A stretch of DNA of 64,000 nt, from contig JBGAGV010000005.1 in NCBI GenBank assembly GCA_044226525.1, forward strand, positions 1 through 64,000, read 5' to 3'. This DNA is from VFJQ01 sp044226525. Its GTDB lineage: Bacteria > Verrucomicrobiota > Verrucomicrobiia > Chthoniobacterales > Chthoniobacteraceae. The notes beneath the pieces are model-generated. The model worked only from the letters and a program-made list of their open reading frames with translations, had not been told where the DNA came from and did not search any database. Within the stretch, counting starts at the first letter, position 1. The number at the start of each line of letters is the position of its first letter. A program made the position numbers and the translations under genes. Positions 28,497 through 36,453 of the stretch are shown here, piece after piece.

Positions 28497-28856
28497 TCAA
28501 AGGCGCTCGCCGCAATGCGGGCAGGCCTTCCATTCAGGTTGAAGAGCCTGGCCGCAGGTCGGGCAGATGCGCGCGACAATCGGAGCCGGGGTGGCAGGCG
28601 AAGATGCCGAACGCTGCGTACGACTGAACCAAAATGCGGCGGCCACCACCAACCCAATCAGGAGCAGCGGCCAGGAGAACATCCCCAGGCCAAATCCACC
28701 CATACCGCCCATCATGCCGCGCCCAGCCATCCCAGGCCCCATCATGCCGAAGCCGGCCGCCGTCGGGAAGAAGAACGGCAGGATCATCGAGGCAGCGAAG
28801 GCCAGCACCAACACCAGGGCCGCCAGACCCAGCAACCATTGGAGATTCTTGGACAT
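28497..28856 (-). CDS. Two-helix membrane protein with C-terminal zinc ribbon
   Basis: This 119-residue protein has a first helix at about 6-28, a Met/Gly-rich segment (GMMGPGMAGRGMMGGMGG), a second helix at about 57-76 and a C-terminal zinc ribbon with CPTCG and CPHCG. The Met-rich loop fits copper handling outside the membrane and the ribbon lies on the other side. It is upstream of the response regulator on the same strand. No enzyme activity is apparent. Confidence 0.75.
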   Translation of the reverse strand: MSKNLQWLLGLAALVLVLAFAASMILPFFFPTAAGFGMMGPGMAGRGMMGGMGGFGLGMFSWPLLLIGLVVAAAFWFSRTQRSASSPATPAPIVARICPTCGQALQPEWKACPHCGERL

Positions 28857-29082
28857 CGTGTCACCGGTCGGCGACGGTGAACGGACGTCGCCTCTCAAGC
28901 CAAGCCTCGATCCGAGATATGAAGGCGGTGTGAAGAAATTGCCCGGATTTTGTGGACAAGTCAGCCGGGCCTGGGTTCACTCAATGCGCATACGTTCTTC
29001 ATACTTTCTCCAAACGGGCCAGCTACCCTGGTCGCAATCGCTCGACCCATTCAGGGCAGCTTGCCCGGAAAGATAACGCAAG

Positions 29083-29643
29083 ATGAACAGGACTCTCAAA
29101 TTCGCCACAGCTGCCGTCGCCACCACAGCCGTGGTTGGCGCGCTCGCCCTGGGCGCCAGCCTGGCTCAAGCCCAGGGGGGATCGCCCTGGAACGGCTTCG
29201 GCATGATGTCTGGCACGGTCACACCCTATCCCGGCATGGGCGGCAATGGTCAGAGGATGATGGCCGGCGTAGACATGAACGCTATGCAGGCTTGGATGAC
29301 TGACACCGGTGGCATGCACACCCAGATCTGGGCCAGCCTGAGCGAGACGTTGGGCCTGACCCCGGATGAGCTCTCGACCCAGATCGCCGCCGGTCAAACG
29401 CTGGCCGAGATCGCTGAAGCTCAGGGCGTCAGCCAGGAGCAGTTATCAGCGGCGCATCAGACCTCCGTGACCGAAGCGCTCGAGCAGGCAGTTGCCGACG
29501 GCGTGTTGACCCAGGTTCAGGCCGACCAGCTGTTGGCCCACATGAGCGCCAACAGCATGACGATGTTCTCCCGCATGGGCGCCATGGGCAGCGGGCGCGG
29601 TCCGGGTTGGCGCACCGTGACCGTGACGCCTGCCGTCCCGTAG
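29083..29643 (+). CDS. Secreted Met-rich protein with helical repeats
   Basis: This 186-residue protein has a signal peptide cut near AQAQG (about residue 31). Met-rich segments flank a helical core (GLTPDELSTQIAAGQTLAEI; GVLTQVQADQLLAHM) of the kind seen in exported Chloroflexota and Firmicutes proteins of unknown function (DUF2680-like). The many methionines may bind copper(I). It is followed by a terminator, and CCAAACGGGCCAGCTA lies 58 bases upstream. Confidence 0.75.
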   Translation: MNRTLKFATAAVATTAVVGALALGASLAQAQGGSPWNGFGMMSGTVTPYPGMGGNGQRMMAGVDMNAMQAWMTDTGGMHTQIWASLSETLGLTPDELSTQIAAGQTLAEIAEAQGVSQEQLSAAHQTSVTEALEQAVADGVLTQVQADQLLAHMSANSMTMFSRMGAMGSGRGPGWRTVTVTPAVP

Positions 29644-29676
29644 TCGGCAGGCTCGACCGCGAGGGTGGTTTCAAAC

Positions 29677-29712
29677 AAACGGCGCCCAGGCGGTTGTGCC
29701 CGGACGCCGTTT
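29677..29712 (+). terminator. Rho-independent terminator
   Basis: AAACGGCGCCCAGG (29677-29690) pairs with 29699-29712 over most of 14 positions and is followed by TTTATCGTTT. It ends the Met-rich protein transcript. Confidence 0.75.
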
Positions 29713-29893
29713 TATCGTTTCTCCGACCTAGACGTCACGGCCGATCGGGTCCGGTCGCCCGCCGTTGAACGACGTCAGGCCTTGCCCCAGGGCCGACGCG
29801 GGCGGCCTTCGCGCCGAATGGCCTAATCGTTGAACTGCCAAATGGCGCTAGGAAGTGGGGTCATTCGGGCCCACACTGGCAGGCGAGGTCTCG

Positions 29894-30238
29894 ATGCACG
29901 ACAGCCTGCTTCTTCAAACCCGTGACCCCGCTATCGTCAGCCGGATGACGACCGCACTTACCGAGCGTGGCCTGGACGTGCTGCGGAGCTTCGATCTGAA
30001 CGCGCCAGCCACCCTCCCAGCGGGTTTTGGCGTCCAGTGCATCGTGCTCCTGGTGTATGGAACAGCACCGGATCCGGTGACGATCGTGGCCGCCGGCAGC
30101 GGCGGTGAGATGCAGATCCGGCTGGGCGTCTCTGGCTGGGGCATCGGCGCCGATCTGGAAGCCGACGTCCGGGCCATCCTGGTCGAGATGGCCGTGGGAA
30201 ACGATGATCGACCGAACCGAACGGTTCACACACAGTAA
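29894..30238 (+). CDS. Small cytoplasmic protein, possibly DUF302-like
   Basis: This 114-residue protein starts at the ATG at 29894 behind GAGG. The pattern RMTTALTERGLDVLRSFDLN followed by CIVLLVYG is reminiscent of DUF302-type alpha/beta proteins, but I cannot confirm it. CCAAATGGCGCTA (29838-29850) lies 44 bases upstream, the same motif as ahead of the cupredoxin gene, which ties it to the copper/nitrogen set. Confidence 0.6.
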   Translation: MHDSLLLQTRDPAIVSRMTTALTERGLDVLRSFDLNAPATLPAGFGVQCIVLLVYGTAPDPVTIVAAGSGGEMQIRLGVSGWGIGADLEADVRAILVEMAVGNDDRPNRTVHTQ

Positions 30239-30298
30239 GATAGCGGTCAATGAGTCGCAAAGGAGTGACGAACTCGGCCGCCTGAAGGCGGCAGCTTC

Positions 30299-30721
30299 TC
30301 AGGACACGCATGGCGATTTGGTACCGCCGACGTTGCGTCCGGACCGCCCCGTCCGGGCGGGATGCTGAGCTAACACAGGGATGTTGCGGACGGCATTGAC
30401 ATCACGATCCAGGATCAGGCTGCACTCGGGACACTCACGCACCCGCACGTTCAGATCCTTGGGCACCCGCACACCGGAGCGGCTACAGGCTCGCGACGTG
30501 TAACACGGATCAACGGCCACCACCTTCACCCCAGTTACTTCCGCTTTGGAGAGAAGGTGATGCCTACACAGGTTGAGTCCGGTGTCGTGCGCCGTCCGCG
30601 GCAGTTGCGTGTTGCGGGTCATGAAGCCCAGGTGCAGATCTTCGACCGCGATCAGATCGTGTGCCACCACCAATTGCCGGGTGCGTTGTGCCAGTCGTCG
30701 CGTCGTTGGTTGGCGATACGC
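30299..30721 (-). pseudogene. TnpB-type transposase C-terminal remnant
   Basis: The minus frame keeps the last third of an IS200/IS605- or IS607-type TnpB: RuvC Glu in IAVEDLHL, a cysteine pair split as CYTSRACSRSG and CPEC, and the final Asp in LDRDVNAVRNI. The N-terminal two thirds and the first catalytic Asp are missing. It differs clearly from the TnpB at 39833-41086, so it is not a recent copy of that element. It abuts a truncated multicopper oxidase. Confidence 0.8.
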
Positions 30722-30736
30722 TTGTGCAGCCCCGCC

Positions 30737-30904
30737 GGCTTCGTCGACGACGGCTGGAAGGACCCGGTTTTGGTGATGCCGGGCGAGACGGTTCCGGTGC
30801 TGATGCGCTGCCCCGACCCGGCGGGTATGGTTGTCTACCACTGCCACAACCTCGAGCACGCCGACCAGGGTATGATGCGCAACTTCGCCGCCGAGGTCCG
30901 TTGA
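30737..30904 (+). pseudogene. Multicopper oxidase C-terminal fragment
   Basis: About 55 codons remain, ending in VVYHCHNLEHADQGMMRNF. This is the last copper-binding segment of CueO/CopA-like oxidases (HCHxxxHxxxGMM, T1 and T2/T3 ligands). The rest of the gene is absent and the junction at about 30722-30737 is with the TnpB remnant. The normal enzyme oxidises copper(I) outside the membrane. Confidence 0.8.
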
Positions 30905-30931
30905 CGATCCGAGCCGGGGAGGCGAGACCCG

Positions 30932-31162
30932 ATGACAACTTCCATGCCTGACGCGGATCGACCGATCCGCACGGCCTGCGACGGGATCCTCAAGGATCCA
31001 ACTGGCTACCCCTCGGGCCTCTATCACGGCGAGGTCGTGTACTTCTGCACGAGCGCCTGCCGGCGTGTGTTCGAGACCGATCCTGAGCGCTTCATGGCGG
31101 GTGAGATCGACCACCCCACTCGCGAAGATCCTCCCGAGCCCGGATCCGCCGGAAAGGATTGA
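30932..31162 (+). CDS. YHS-domain protein
   Basis: This 76-residue protein carries a YHS-like metal-binding domain: YHGEVVYFCTSACRRVFETD followed by PERFMAGEIDH. CxxxC in TSACRR-type loops binds copper or other soft metals in TRASH/YHS proteins. It starts 27 bases after the oxidase fragment and ends 4 bases before the DUF2085 gene, so it is probably co-transcribed with the latter. Confidence 0.8.
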   Translation: MTTSMPDADRPIRTACDGILKDPTGYPSGLYHGEVVYFCTSACRRVFETDPERFMAGEIDHPTREDPPEPGSAGKD

Positions 31163-31166
31163 GGTG

Positions 31167-31928
31167 ATGGCTCAGATCAGCGCGAACCCGATTTCGCACC
31201 GCCCTGCCTTCAAAGCGCCCCTGACCAGGCGTATCGGATCGTGGCTGCGCGGACATTGGGTACTCGTACTCACGACCTTGATCGGCTTCTACGTCGGGGT
31301 TCCCTGGCTCGCGCCGGTGTTCATGAAGCTGGGCTGGACGGGTCCCGCCGGCGTGATCTATCTGATCTACTCCACGCAGTGCCACCAACTCCCCGAGCGG
31401 TCGTACTTCCTGTTCGGCCCCCAGGCCATGTGGTCACTGGGCGAAATCCAGCTGGCCTGGCAGGAGACACGTAATCCCTTCCTCCTGAGGCAGTTTGTCG
31501 GCAACGCTGAGATGGGTTGGAAGGTGGCCTGGTCTGACCGGATGGCGTCGCTGTATGGCGCTGTGTTTCTCGCCAGCCTGGGCTATGGCCTGAGTCGGCG
31601 CACCGGGAACACGATGCCGTGGTGGGTCGCCCTGATCCTGGCCGCGCCGATGGTGATTGATGGCGGCACGCACTTCGTCAGTGACTTGGCAGGTCTCGGC
31701 CAGGGCTTCCGCGATTCGAACGACTGGCTGGCGGCCCTCACGAACCACGGCCTGCCGACGACGTTCTACGTCGGCGATGCACTTGGTTCGTTCAACTCCT
31801 GGATGCGCCTGATCACTGGGAGCCTGTTCGGCGTCGCGATCGTGGGCTTCACCTATCCTTATCTCGACGCGGCGATGGGAATCCGGGGAGACCGGATGCA
31901 ACAAGTTCAGGCTTTGGAACGCCAATGA
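31167..31928 (+). CDS. DUF2085 membrane protein
   Basis: This 253-residue multi-helix membrane protein has the family signature YSTQCHQLPERSYFLFG in the second half of the first hydrophobic block, and GGTHFVSDLAG near a later helix. At least four helices are evident. The function of DUF2085 is unknown; in this setting the Cys/His signature might bind a metal. GGATTGAGG precedes the ATG at 31167. Confidence 0.85.
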   Translation: MAQISANPISHRPAFKAPLTRRIGSWLRGHWVLVLTTLIGFYVGVPWLAPVFMKLGWTGPAGVIYLIYSTQCHQLPERSYFLFGPQAMWSLGEIQLAWQETRNPFLLRQFVGNAEMGWKVAWSDRMASLYGAVFLASLGYGLSRRTGNTMPWWVALILAAPMVIDGGTHFVSDLAGLGQGFRDSNDWLAALTNHGLPTTFYVGDALGSFNSWMRLITGSLFGVAIVGFTYPYLDAAMGIRGDRMQQVQALERQ

Positions 31929-32293
31929 CGTGCGCCTCCGGGCAACCGGGTCCACGCCAGGCCGTCTCCCCGTCCGTCATCGTCGTTGCCACGACGATCC
32001 TGGCAGGCGTGGTCGTCATCGGTGGAGCGGCCAGAAGTCCCGATCGCGATGCGCTGGTCGTCATCAACCACACCGCTGCGTTGCCCCTGCTCAGGCGGAC
32101 GCGCAGCGCATGGCGGACGAAGCGCCGGTGTATGTCCAATCGTGCATTGATCAGATCCACCGCGTGTATCCGTTGCGACATACGGCGACGATCCAGCCTA
32201 CAATGGCGTCGTCATGCCCGTTTTTTCCACGGCATTGACCAACGAACGGATGACTGTCATCCCGGACTTCAACAAGAGCTGTTGGAGCCGTGA
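31925..32293 (+). CDS. Doubtful short exported protein, possibly frameshifted
   Basis: The frame begins with ATGA overlap to the preceding gene and encodes a hydrophobic helix (SVIVVATTILAGVVVIGGA). After about residue 50 it becomes Arg-rich and unconvincing, while a neighbouring frame reads AQADAQRMADEAPVYVQSCI. A frameshift near 32075 would join the two. It may be a decayed gene. Confidence 0.3.
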   Translation: MTCASGQPGPRQAVSPSVIVVATTILAGVVVIGGAARSPDRDALVVINHTAALPLLRRTRSAWRTKRRCMSNRALIRSTACIRCDIRRRSSLQWRRHARFFHGIDQRTDDCHPGLQQELLEP

Positions 32294-32344
32294 ACATCGC
32301 GAGTATCAATGGTGGATGACGGCCACCACACAGGGTTAGCCAGC

Positions 32345-33025
32345 ATGAGCGAAACACCCCCCCCAATTCGGGTGCTGTTGGCCGATGACCACGCGGTCGT
32401 GCGCAAAGGCATTCGCGACTTCCTGGAGATGAACGGCACGATCCAGGTAATCGCTGAGGCCAACAACGGCGACGCCGCGCTCGAGGGCATTCGCGAGCAC
32501 CGCCCCGACGTGGCCGTGCTCGACATCCAGATGCCGGGCCGTTCCGGGATCGAGGTCACGCGCGCGATCCGGGCCGAGAAACACCCTGTGGGAATCCTGA
32601 TCCTGACGGCCTTCGACGATCCCCCCTACGTCAAAGCCGTTTTGACGGCCGGCGCCAACGGCTATGTGCTCAAGTCGGCCGAGGCCCAGGATATCGTCGA
32701 TGCCGTGCACGCCGTGCACGAGGGCCAGTCGGCGTTGTCGCCGGAGATCGCGCAGATCCTGGTGCGCCAGTTCACGAACGCGCGCGCCGATACCGACGCG
32801 GCCGTCGAGACGGTTTCGGAGCGCGAGCTCGCTGTGCTGCGGCTGGCGGCGCGCGGCCTGACCAATAAAGCCATTGGCGTGGAGCTCGACATCAGTGACC
32901 GCACAGTCCAGGCCCACCTGGCCCGGATCTACGACAAGCTTCAGGTTGCCAGCCGCACCGAGGCCGTGATGCGCGCCGTCGCACTTGGTTGGTTGCCCGC
33001 CGATCTAGGCAATCCGCTCGCCTGA
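32345..33025 (+). CDS. NarL/FixJ-family response regulator
   Basis: This 226-residue regulator has receiver Asp60 (VAVLDIQMPG) and a C-terminal LuxR-type helix-turn-helix (SERELAVLRLAARGLTNKAI; ISDRTVQAHLARIYDKL). It lies 11 bases upstream of its sensor kinase. Members of this class control nitrate and nitrite respiration in many bacteria, which fits the nearby nirK, but the target is inferred. Confidence 0.92.
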   Translation: MSETPPPIRVLLADDHAVVRKGIRDFLEMNGTIQVIAEANNGDAALEGIREHRPDVAVLDIQMPGRSGIEVTRAIRAEKHPVGILILTAFDDPPYVKAVLTAGANGYVLKSAEAQDIVDAVHAVHEGQSALSPEIAQILVRQFTNARADTDAAVETVSERELAVLRLAARGLTNKAIGVELDISDRTVQAHLARIYDKLQVASRTEAVMRAVALGWLPADLGNPLA

Positions 33026-33036
33026 CCCAGGACCTC

Positions 33037-34740
33037 ATGAGACGCTGGATCGGTTGGCGCCAGGGGTTGACAAGTCAATTCTTCCTCTTCGTCGTTCTTC
33101 CGTTGACGACCGCGCTCGTCGCCGTCGCGCTCGGCAGCCAGTGGGTGCATCAGCAGGCGATGCGCACCATGGTCGCCGATCGCGATGCGCGCTCGATTCG
33201 CTCGTCGGCGGCCGCCATCTCCGCGCAGGTCACCGATCGACGGCAACTGATCGAGGGCCTGGCGGGGATTCTGGGGACGCCCAGCGCCACCGTTTCGCTT
33301 TCCAGGTTGGGAGGTACGACGGCCAGCTTTGAAGGCGGCGTGGCCTTGCTGACATCTGAGGGAAACGTGATCGAGGCAAGCCATGATCCCGCGGCGTGGG
33401 CAAGCCGGCCCCTTCAAAGGCTTCTCGCCGCCTGGCCGACCGATGAATCGACCTTCATGTCGGCGTCCTTCCCGGATACGGACGGCGCTCGTCGTGTGTT
33501 GATCGCGGCACGGGTCAGCGCCGAGCGCAGGGTAGTGGGCGCGTTCGCGCCGGAGAGCCTGATTCGCGAGGGTCTGGCCCTGGACGACGATCTGGACATG
33601 GCCATGGGTCTGTCATGGGCCCTTGTCGAAGCCGACGGCCATCTCCTTTACAAGCAGGGCGAGTTCTTATCGGAAGGCCAGTTGATGGATCACCCGGGCG
33701 TGGACGAAGCATTGAGTGGAGAGAGCGCAACGCTGTTCCTGCCCGGCGAGAGCGGCCAAGAGCACGTGGTGGCCTACGCCCCTGTGGCGGGGACGCCGTG
33801 GGCGCTGCTGACCGAAGAGCCCTGGGATCAGGTCGAGGGGCCGCTCCTCAGGAGCTCGCTCATCGCGCCGCTGATCCTGATCCCGGCCATCATCCTGGCG
33901 CTTGTCGTACTGGGCTTCGGGCTGCGCCAGATCGTTCAGCCATTGCGCGCCCTCGAACGTCAGGCGGCCGATCTGGGGCAGGGGAATTTCGCCGCGATCG
34001 AGCAATCTGTCGGTGGCATCACAGAGATCCAAAAACTACAGGCCGAGCTGGCGCGGATGGCAGCCAAAGTGCAGCAGGCTCAGGCCAGCCTGCGCGGCTA
34101 TCTCGGGGCCATGACGGCCGGCCAGGAAGAAGAGCGCCGCCGGCTGGCGCGCGAGCTTCACGACGACACAGTGCAGTCGCTGATCGCGCTCGACCAGCGC
34201 GCTCAGCTGGCCCAGCATGCCGCGGCCCAGGCCACACCGGCGACGCGCGCCCGGCTCGAAGAAGTGCGCGCGATGACCTCGACGCTCATCGCCGACATCC
34301 GCCGCGTGATCCGCGCGATGCGCCCGATCTTTCTTGAGGACCTCGGCCTCCTCCCGGCGATCGAAATGCTCGCGCGCGACGTTGAATCGGCCAGCGGCAT
34401 CCCCGTGACCTATTCGGTGGCGGGCCCGGTCAGGCGTCTCGCGGCGGCGCAGGAGATCGGGTTGTACCGGATCGCTCAGGAAGCGTTGGGCAACGCCGCG
34501 CGACACGCGCGCGCCCGCGTGGTGCAGGTTAGGGTCACGTTCGCCGATCAAGCGCTTCATCTTCAGGTCGCCGACGACGGCCAGGGCTTCTTACCTCCTG
34601 AGCGGTTCAGCAGCTTGAGCCAGGACGGGCACTTCGGACTGATGGGGATGCAGGAGCGGGCCGAGCTCATCGGTGCTCAGCTGCGCATCCAGGCCTCGCC
34701 CGGTCAGGGCACGACGATCGACATCCGCCTGGCGACCTGA
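33037..34740 (+). CDS. NarX/DegS-type sensor histidine kinase
   Basis: This 567-residue sensor has an N-terminal helix (about 13-35), a dCache-like extracytoplasmic domain of some 240 residues, a second helix (about 283-303), HAMP, a HisKA_3 dimerisation domain with RRLARELHDDTVQSL and a HATPase domain (EALGNAARHARA, VADDGQGF, HFGLMGMQERAEL). It pairs with the NarL-type regulator just upstream. The ligand is unknown. Confidence 0.92.
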   Translation: MRRWIGWRQGLTSQFFLFVVLPLTTALVAVALGSQWVHQQAMRTMVADRDARSIRSSAAAISAQVTDRRQLIEGLAGILGTPSATVSLSRLGGTTASFEGGVALLTSEGNVIEASHDPAAWASRPLQRLLAAWPTDESTFMSASFPDTDGARRVLIAARVSAERRVVGAFAPESLIREGLALDDDLDMAMGLSWALVEADGHLLYKQGEFLSEGQLMDHPGVDEALSGESATLFLPGESGQEHVVAYAPVAGTPWALLTEEPWDQVEGPLLRSSLIAPLILIPAIILALVVLGFGLRQIVQPLRALERQAADLGQGNFAAIEQSVGGITEIQKLQAELARMAAKVQQAQASLRGYLGAMTAGQEEERRRLARELHDDTVQSLIALDQRAQLAQHAAAQATPATRARLEEVRAMTSTLIADIRRVIRAMRPIFLEDLGLLPAIEMLARDVESASGIPVTYSVAGPVRRLAAAQEIGLYRIAQEALGNAARHARARVVQVRVTFADQALHLQVADDGQGFLPPERFSSLSQDGHFGLMGMQERAELIGAQLRIQASPGQGTTIDIRLAT

Positions 34741-34854
34741 TCGACAGCGACGCCGCAACCCACATCGTCGCCCAAGTGCGCAACCCGGCGCTACGCCGTA
34801 GGCAATCCTCTCATCTGACATTCGTCAGGCGTGAACCGTGGCATTTGTGATCGG

Positions 34855-34917
34855 CGAAACGGCTTAACACCGCGCAGTCATCTGGCCGTTTGGGAGCCGG
34901 GGCGCGCTCCCTATACT
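34855..34917 (+). promoter_or_regulatory. Promoter region with cluster motif copies
   Basis: TATACT at 34912-34917 is a good -10 box, 41 bases ahead of the next start codon. Upstream are CGAAACGGCTTAA (34855-34867) and, on the other strand, CCAAACGGCCA (34882-34892, read in reverse), both like the CCAAAYGGC element found near other cluster genes. The second copy overlaps the expected -35 position. Confidence 0.45.
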
Positions 34918-34958
34918 CCCCCTATCGACTTCATCTTCTGCTCGACAAGGAACTCACC

Positions 34959-35435
34959 ATGCATGACACCCCGATGACGCACTATATGGAACTTCTGGCC
35001 AGTAACCAGCCCTGGAACCTGATCCTGTTCATGGCCATCCCCGTGATCCTGGCTGAATTCATCGCGGTCACCGAGCTCTACATCCTGTTCACACGCGAAT
35101 ACAACGGCCTCTGGCGCCGATTGAATCGCTGGGCCGGCGTCGCCGTGGGCGTGTACTTCCTGGGCGTATTCGTGTATTTGCTGGTCAACGCGGTGTTGCC
35201 GATCACGGCCGCCGGTGCGTGGCGCGGCATCGCAGACGTGATCGCCGTGGGCTTCTATCTGCTCGGCATCGTGCCCCTCGGCGGCATCGCCTTGCTTGAA
35301 CTCGGCGTCTTTGGCCGCGGCCTGGACGCGCAGGGTCACCTGAAGCTTCACGCAAGCTTCGTCGGCCTCTTCCTGATCGTGGCCCACATTGCCATGATCT
35401 TCGGCATGCTCAACCCCATGTTGCTCATGGCCTGA
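34959..35435 (+). CDS. Four-helix membrane protein, unknown function
   Basis: This 158-residue inner-membrane protein has four helices at about 20-42, 60-82, 90-112 and 130-152. It has charged residues at the first helix (EFIAVTELYILF) and His near the last (HASFVGLFLIVAHIAMIFG). The helix and His pattern recalls small haem- or metal-handling permease subunits, but no family is certain. It heads a plus-strand set with DUF1573, PCYCGC and CuA-cytochrome genes. Confidence 0.75.
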   Translation: MHDTPMTHYMELLASNQPWNLILFMAIPVILAEFIAVTELYILFTREYNGLWRRLNRWAGVAVGVYFLGVFVYLLVNAVLPITAAGAWRGIADVIAVGFYLLGIVPLGGIALLELGVFGRGLDAQGHLKLHASFVGLFLIVAHIAMIFGMLNPMLLMA

Positions 35436-35472
35436 CGTTCGCTTGATGAAGCGTCGCGATAGGAGAAATGCC

Positions 35473-35970
35473 ATGAGCCAGCTTCGTCACATTCGGAGTC
35501 GCCGCCGGCAAGCTCAAGCCGGCCGCCCATCCTGGCCCATCGCATTGTTGGTCGTCGCGGCCGGGCTTCTGGCGCTGGCGGTCTACCTGGTCGCCTCAGG
35601 AGCCACAGAACCTGCGGTGGCCATCGAGGTCAACGGATCGCCGCGGTTGCGCGTCGATCATGACAGAGTGGACCTCGGCGTCATCCAACTCGGCAAGACC
35701 GTACAGGTCGACTTCAATCTGATCAATGTCGGCGATCAGACTCTGACGTTTACGGAGGACCCGTACGTCGAGGTCGTCGAAGGCTGCTGCCCGCCGAAAC
35801 CGACGATCGGTTCAATGTCGTTGAAGCCCGGCGAGAGCACGACCCTATCGGTGTCGTTCATGATGCACGGCGACATGGGCGGCAAGCACAACTTTCGCGT
35901 CCACATCTACAACAACGACCCGGCCGGGTCGATCCAATCCGTGACCATCCTGTCCGACTGGCTACCGTAG
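35473..35970 (+). CDS. DUF1573-like membrane-anchored protein
   Basis: This 165-residue protein has one helix (about 22-43) and an exported Ig-like domain: VDLGVIQLGKTVQVDFNLIN, then Cys105-Cys106 in EGCCPPKP, then MHGDMGGKHNFRVHIYNND. The adjacent cysteines and the MHGDMGG loop could bind copper. AGGAGAAATGCC precedes the start. Domains of this kind often accompany respiratory-complex assembly genes. Confidence 0.75.
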   Translation: MSQLRHIRSRRRQAQAGRPSWPIALLVVAAGLLALAVYLVASGATEPAVAIEVNGSPRLRVDHDRVDLGVIQLGKTVQVDFNLINVGDQTLTFTEDPYVEVVEGCCPPKPTIGSMSLKPGESTTLSVSFMMHGDMGGKHNFRVHIYNNDPAGSIQSVTILSDWLP

Positions 35971-35994
35971 CGCACTTCTGGGAGGGACCAGCCG

Positions 35995-36444
35995 ATGCGT
36001 CTCCCGCTATCACTCGTTCTGGTGTTGAGCCTGGTGGGTTTCGTCGCAGCTGGGTGTGCGAGCGCTCCGGCCTCGACACCCAGCGGCGGCCACGACATGC
36101 TCGCCATGGCCGCGATGGCTGACATGCCGGCCGAGGTCCAAAGCGCTGCCGTCACGGTGAGCGAGGCCTATCGGTTTGCGGCCGCCAACCCGGACACGCT
36201 GCGGACCCTGCCCTGCTACTGCGGCTGCGGCCCGATCGGTCACAAATCTAACTACGATTGCTTCATCGTAGGCGCCGACGAGGCCGGCGCCCTCAGTTTC
36301 GACTCGCATGCCCTGGGTTGCGGGATCTGCGTCGACATCACGCAGGACGCGATGCGACTACTCAAAGAGGGTAAGTCGTTGACGGATATTCGCGTTTACA
36401 TCGACAGCACTTATTCGCGCTATGGCCCGTCCAACATGCCATGA
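35995..36444 (+). CDS. PCYCGC-motif lipoprotein
   Basis: This 149-residue lipoprotein has a lipobox at Cys21 (VAAGC). It carries the family motif PCYCGCG (Cys74, 76, 78), further cysteines at 89, 109 and 112, and a Met-rich stretch (HDMLAMAAMADMP, 33-45). The motif family has no firm biochemical role; the cysteines suggest metal or thiol chemistry outside the membrane. It lies 9 bases ahead of the CuA-cytochrome gene and is probably co-expressed. Confidence 0.85.
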   Translation: MRLPLSLVLVLSLVGFVAAGCASAPASTPSGGHDMLAMAAMADMPAEVQSAAVTVSEAYRFAAANPDTLRTLPCYCGCGPIGHKSNYDCFIVGADEAGALSFDSHALGCGICVDITQDAMRLLKEGKSLTDIRVYIDSTYSRYGPSNMP

Positions 36445-36453
36445 GGGTCCACT

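Noticed and set aside
30557..30736. 5' part of the plus-strand frame in front of the oxidase fragment
   Set aside because: This stretch is the antisense of the TnpB remnant; only the last 55 codons are oxidase.
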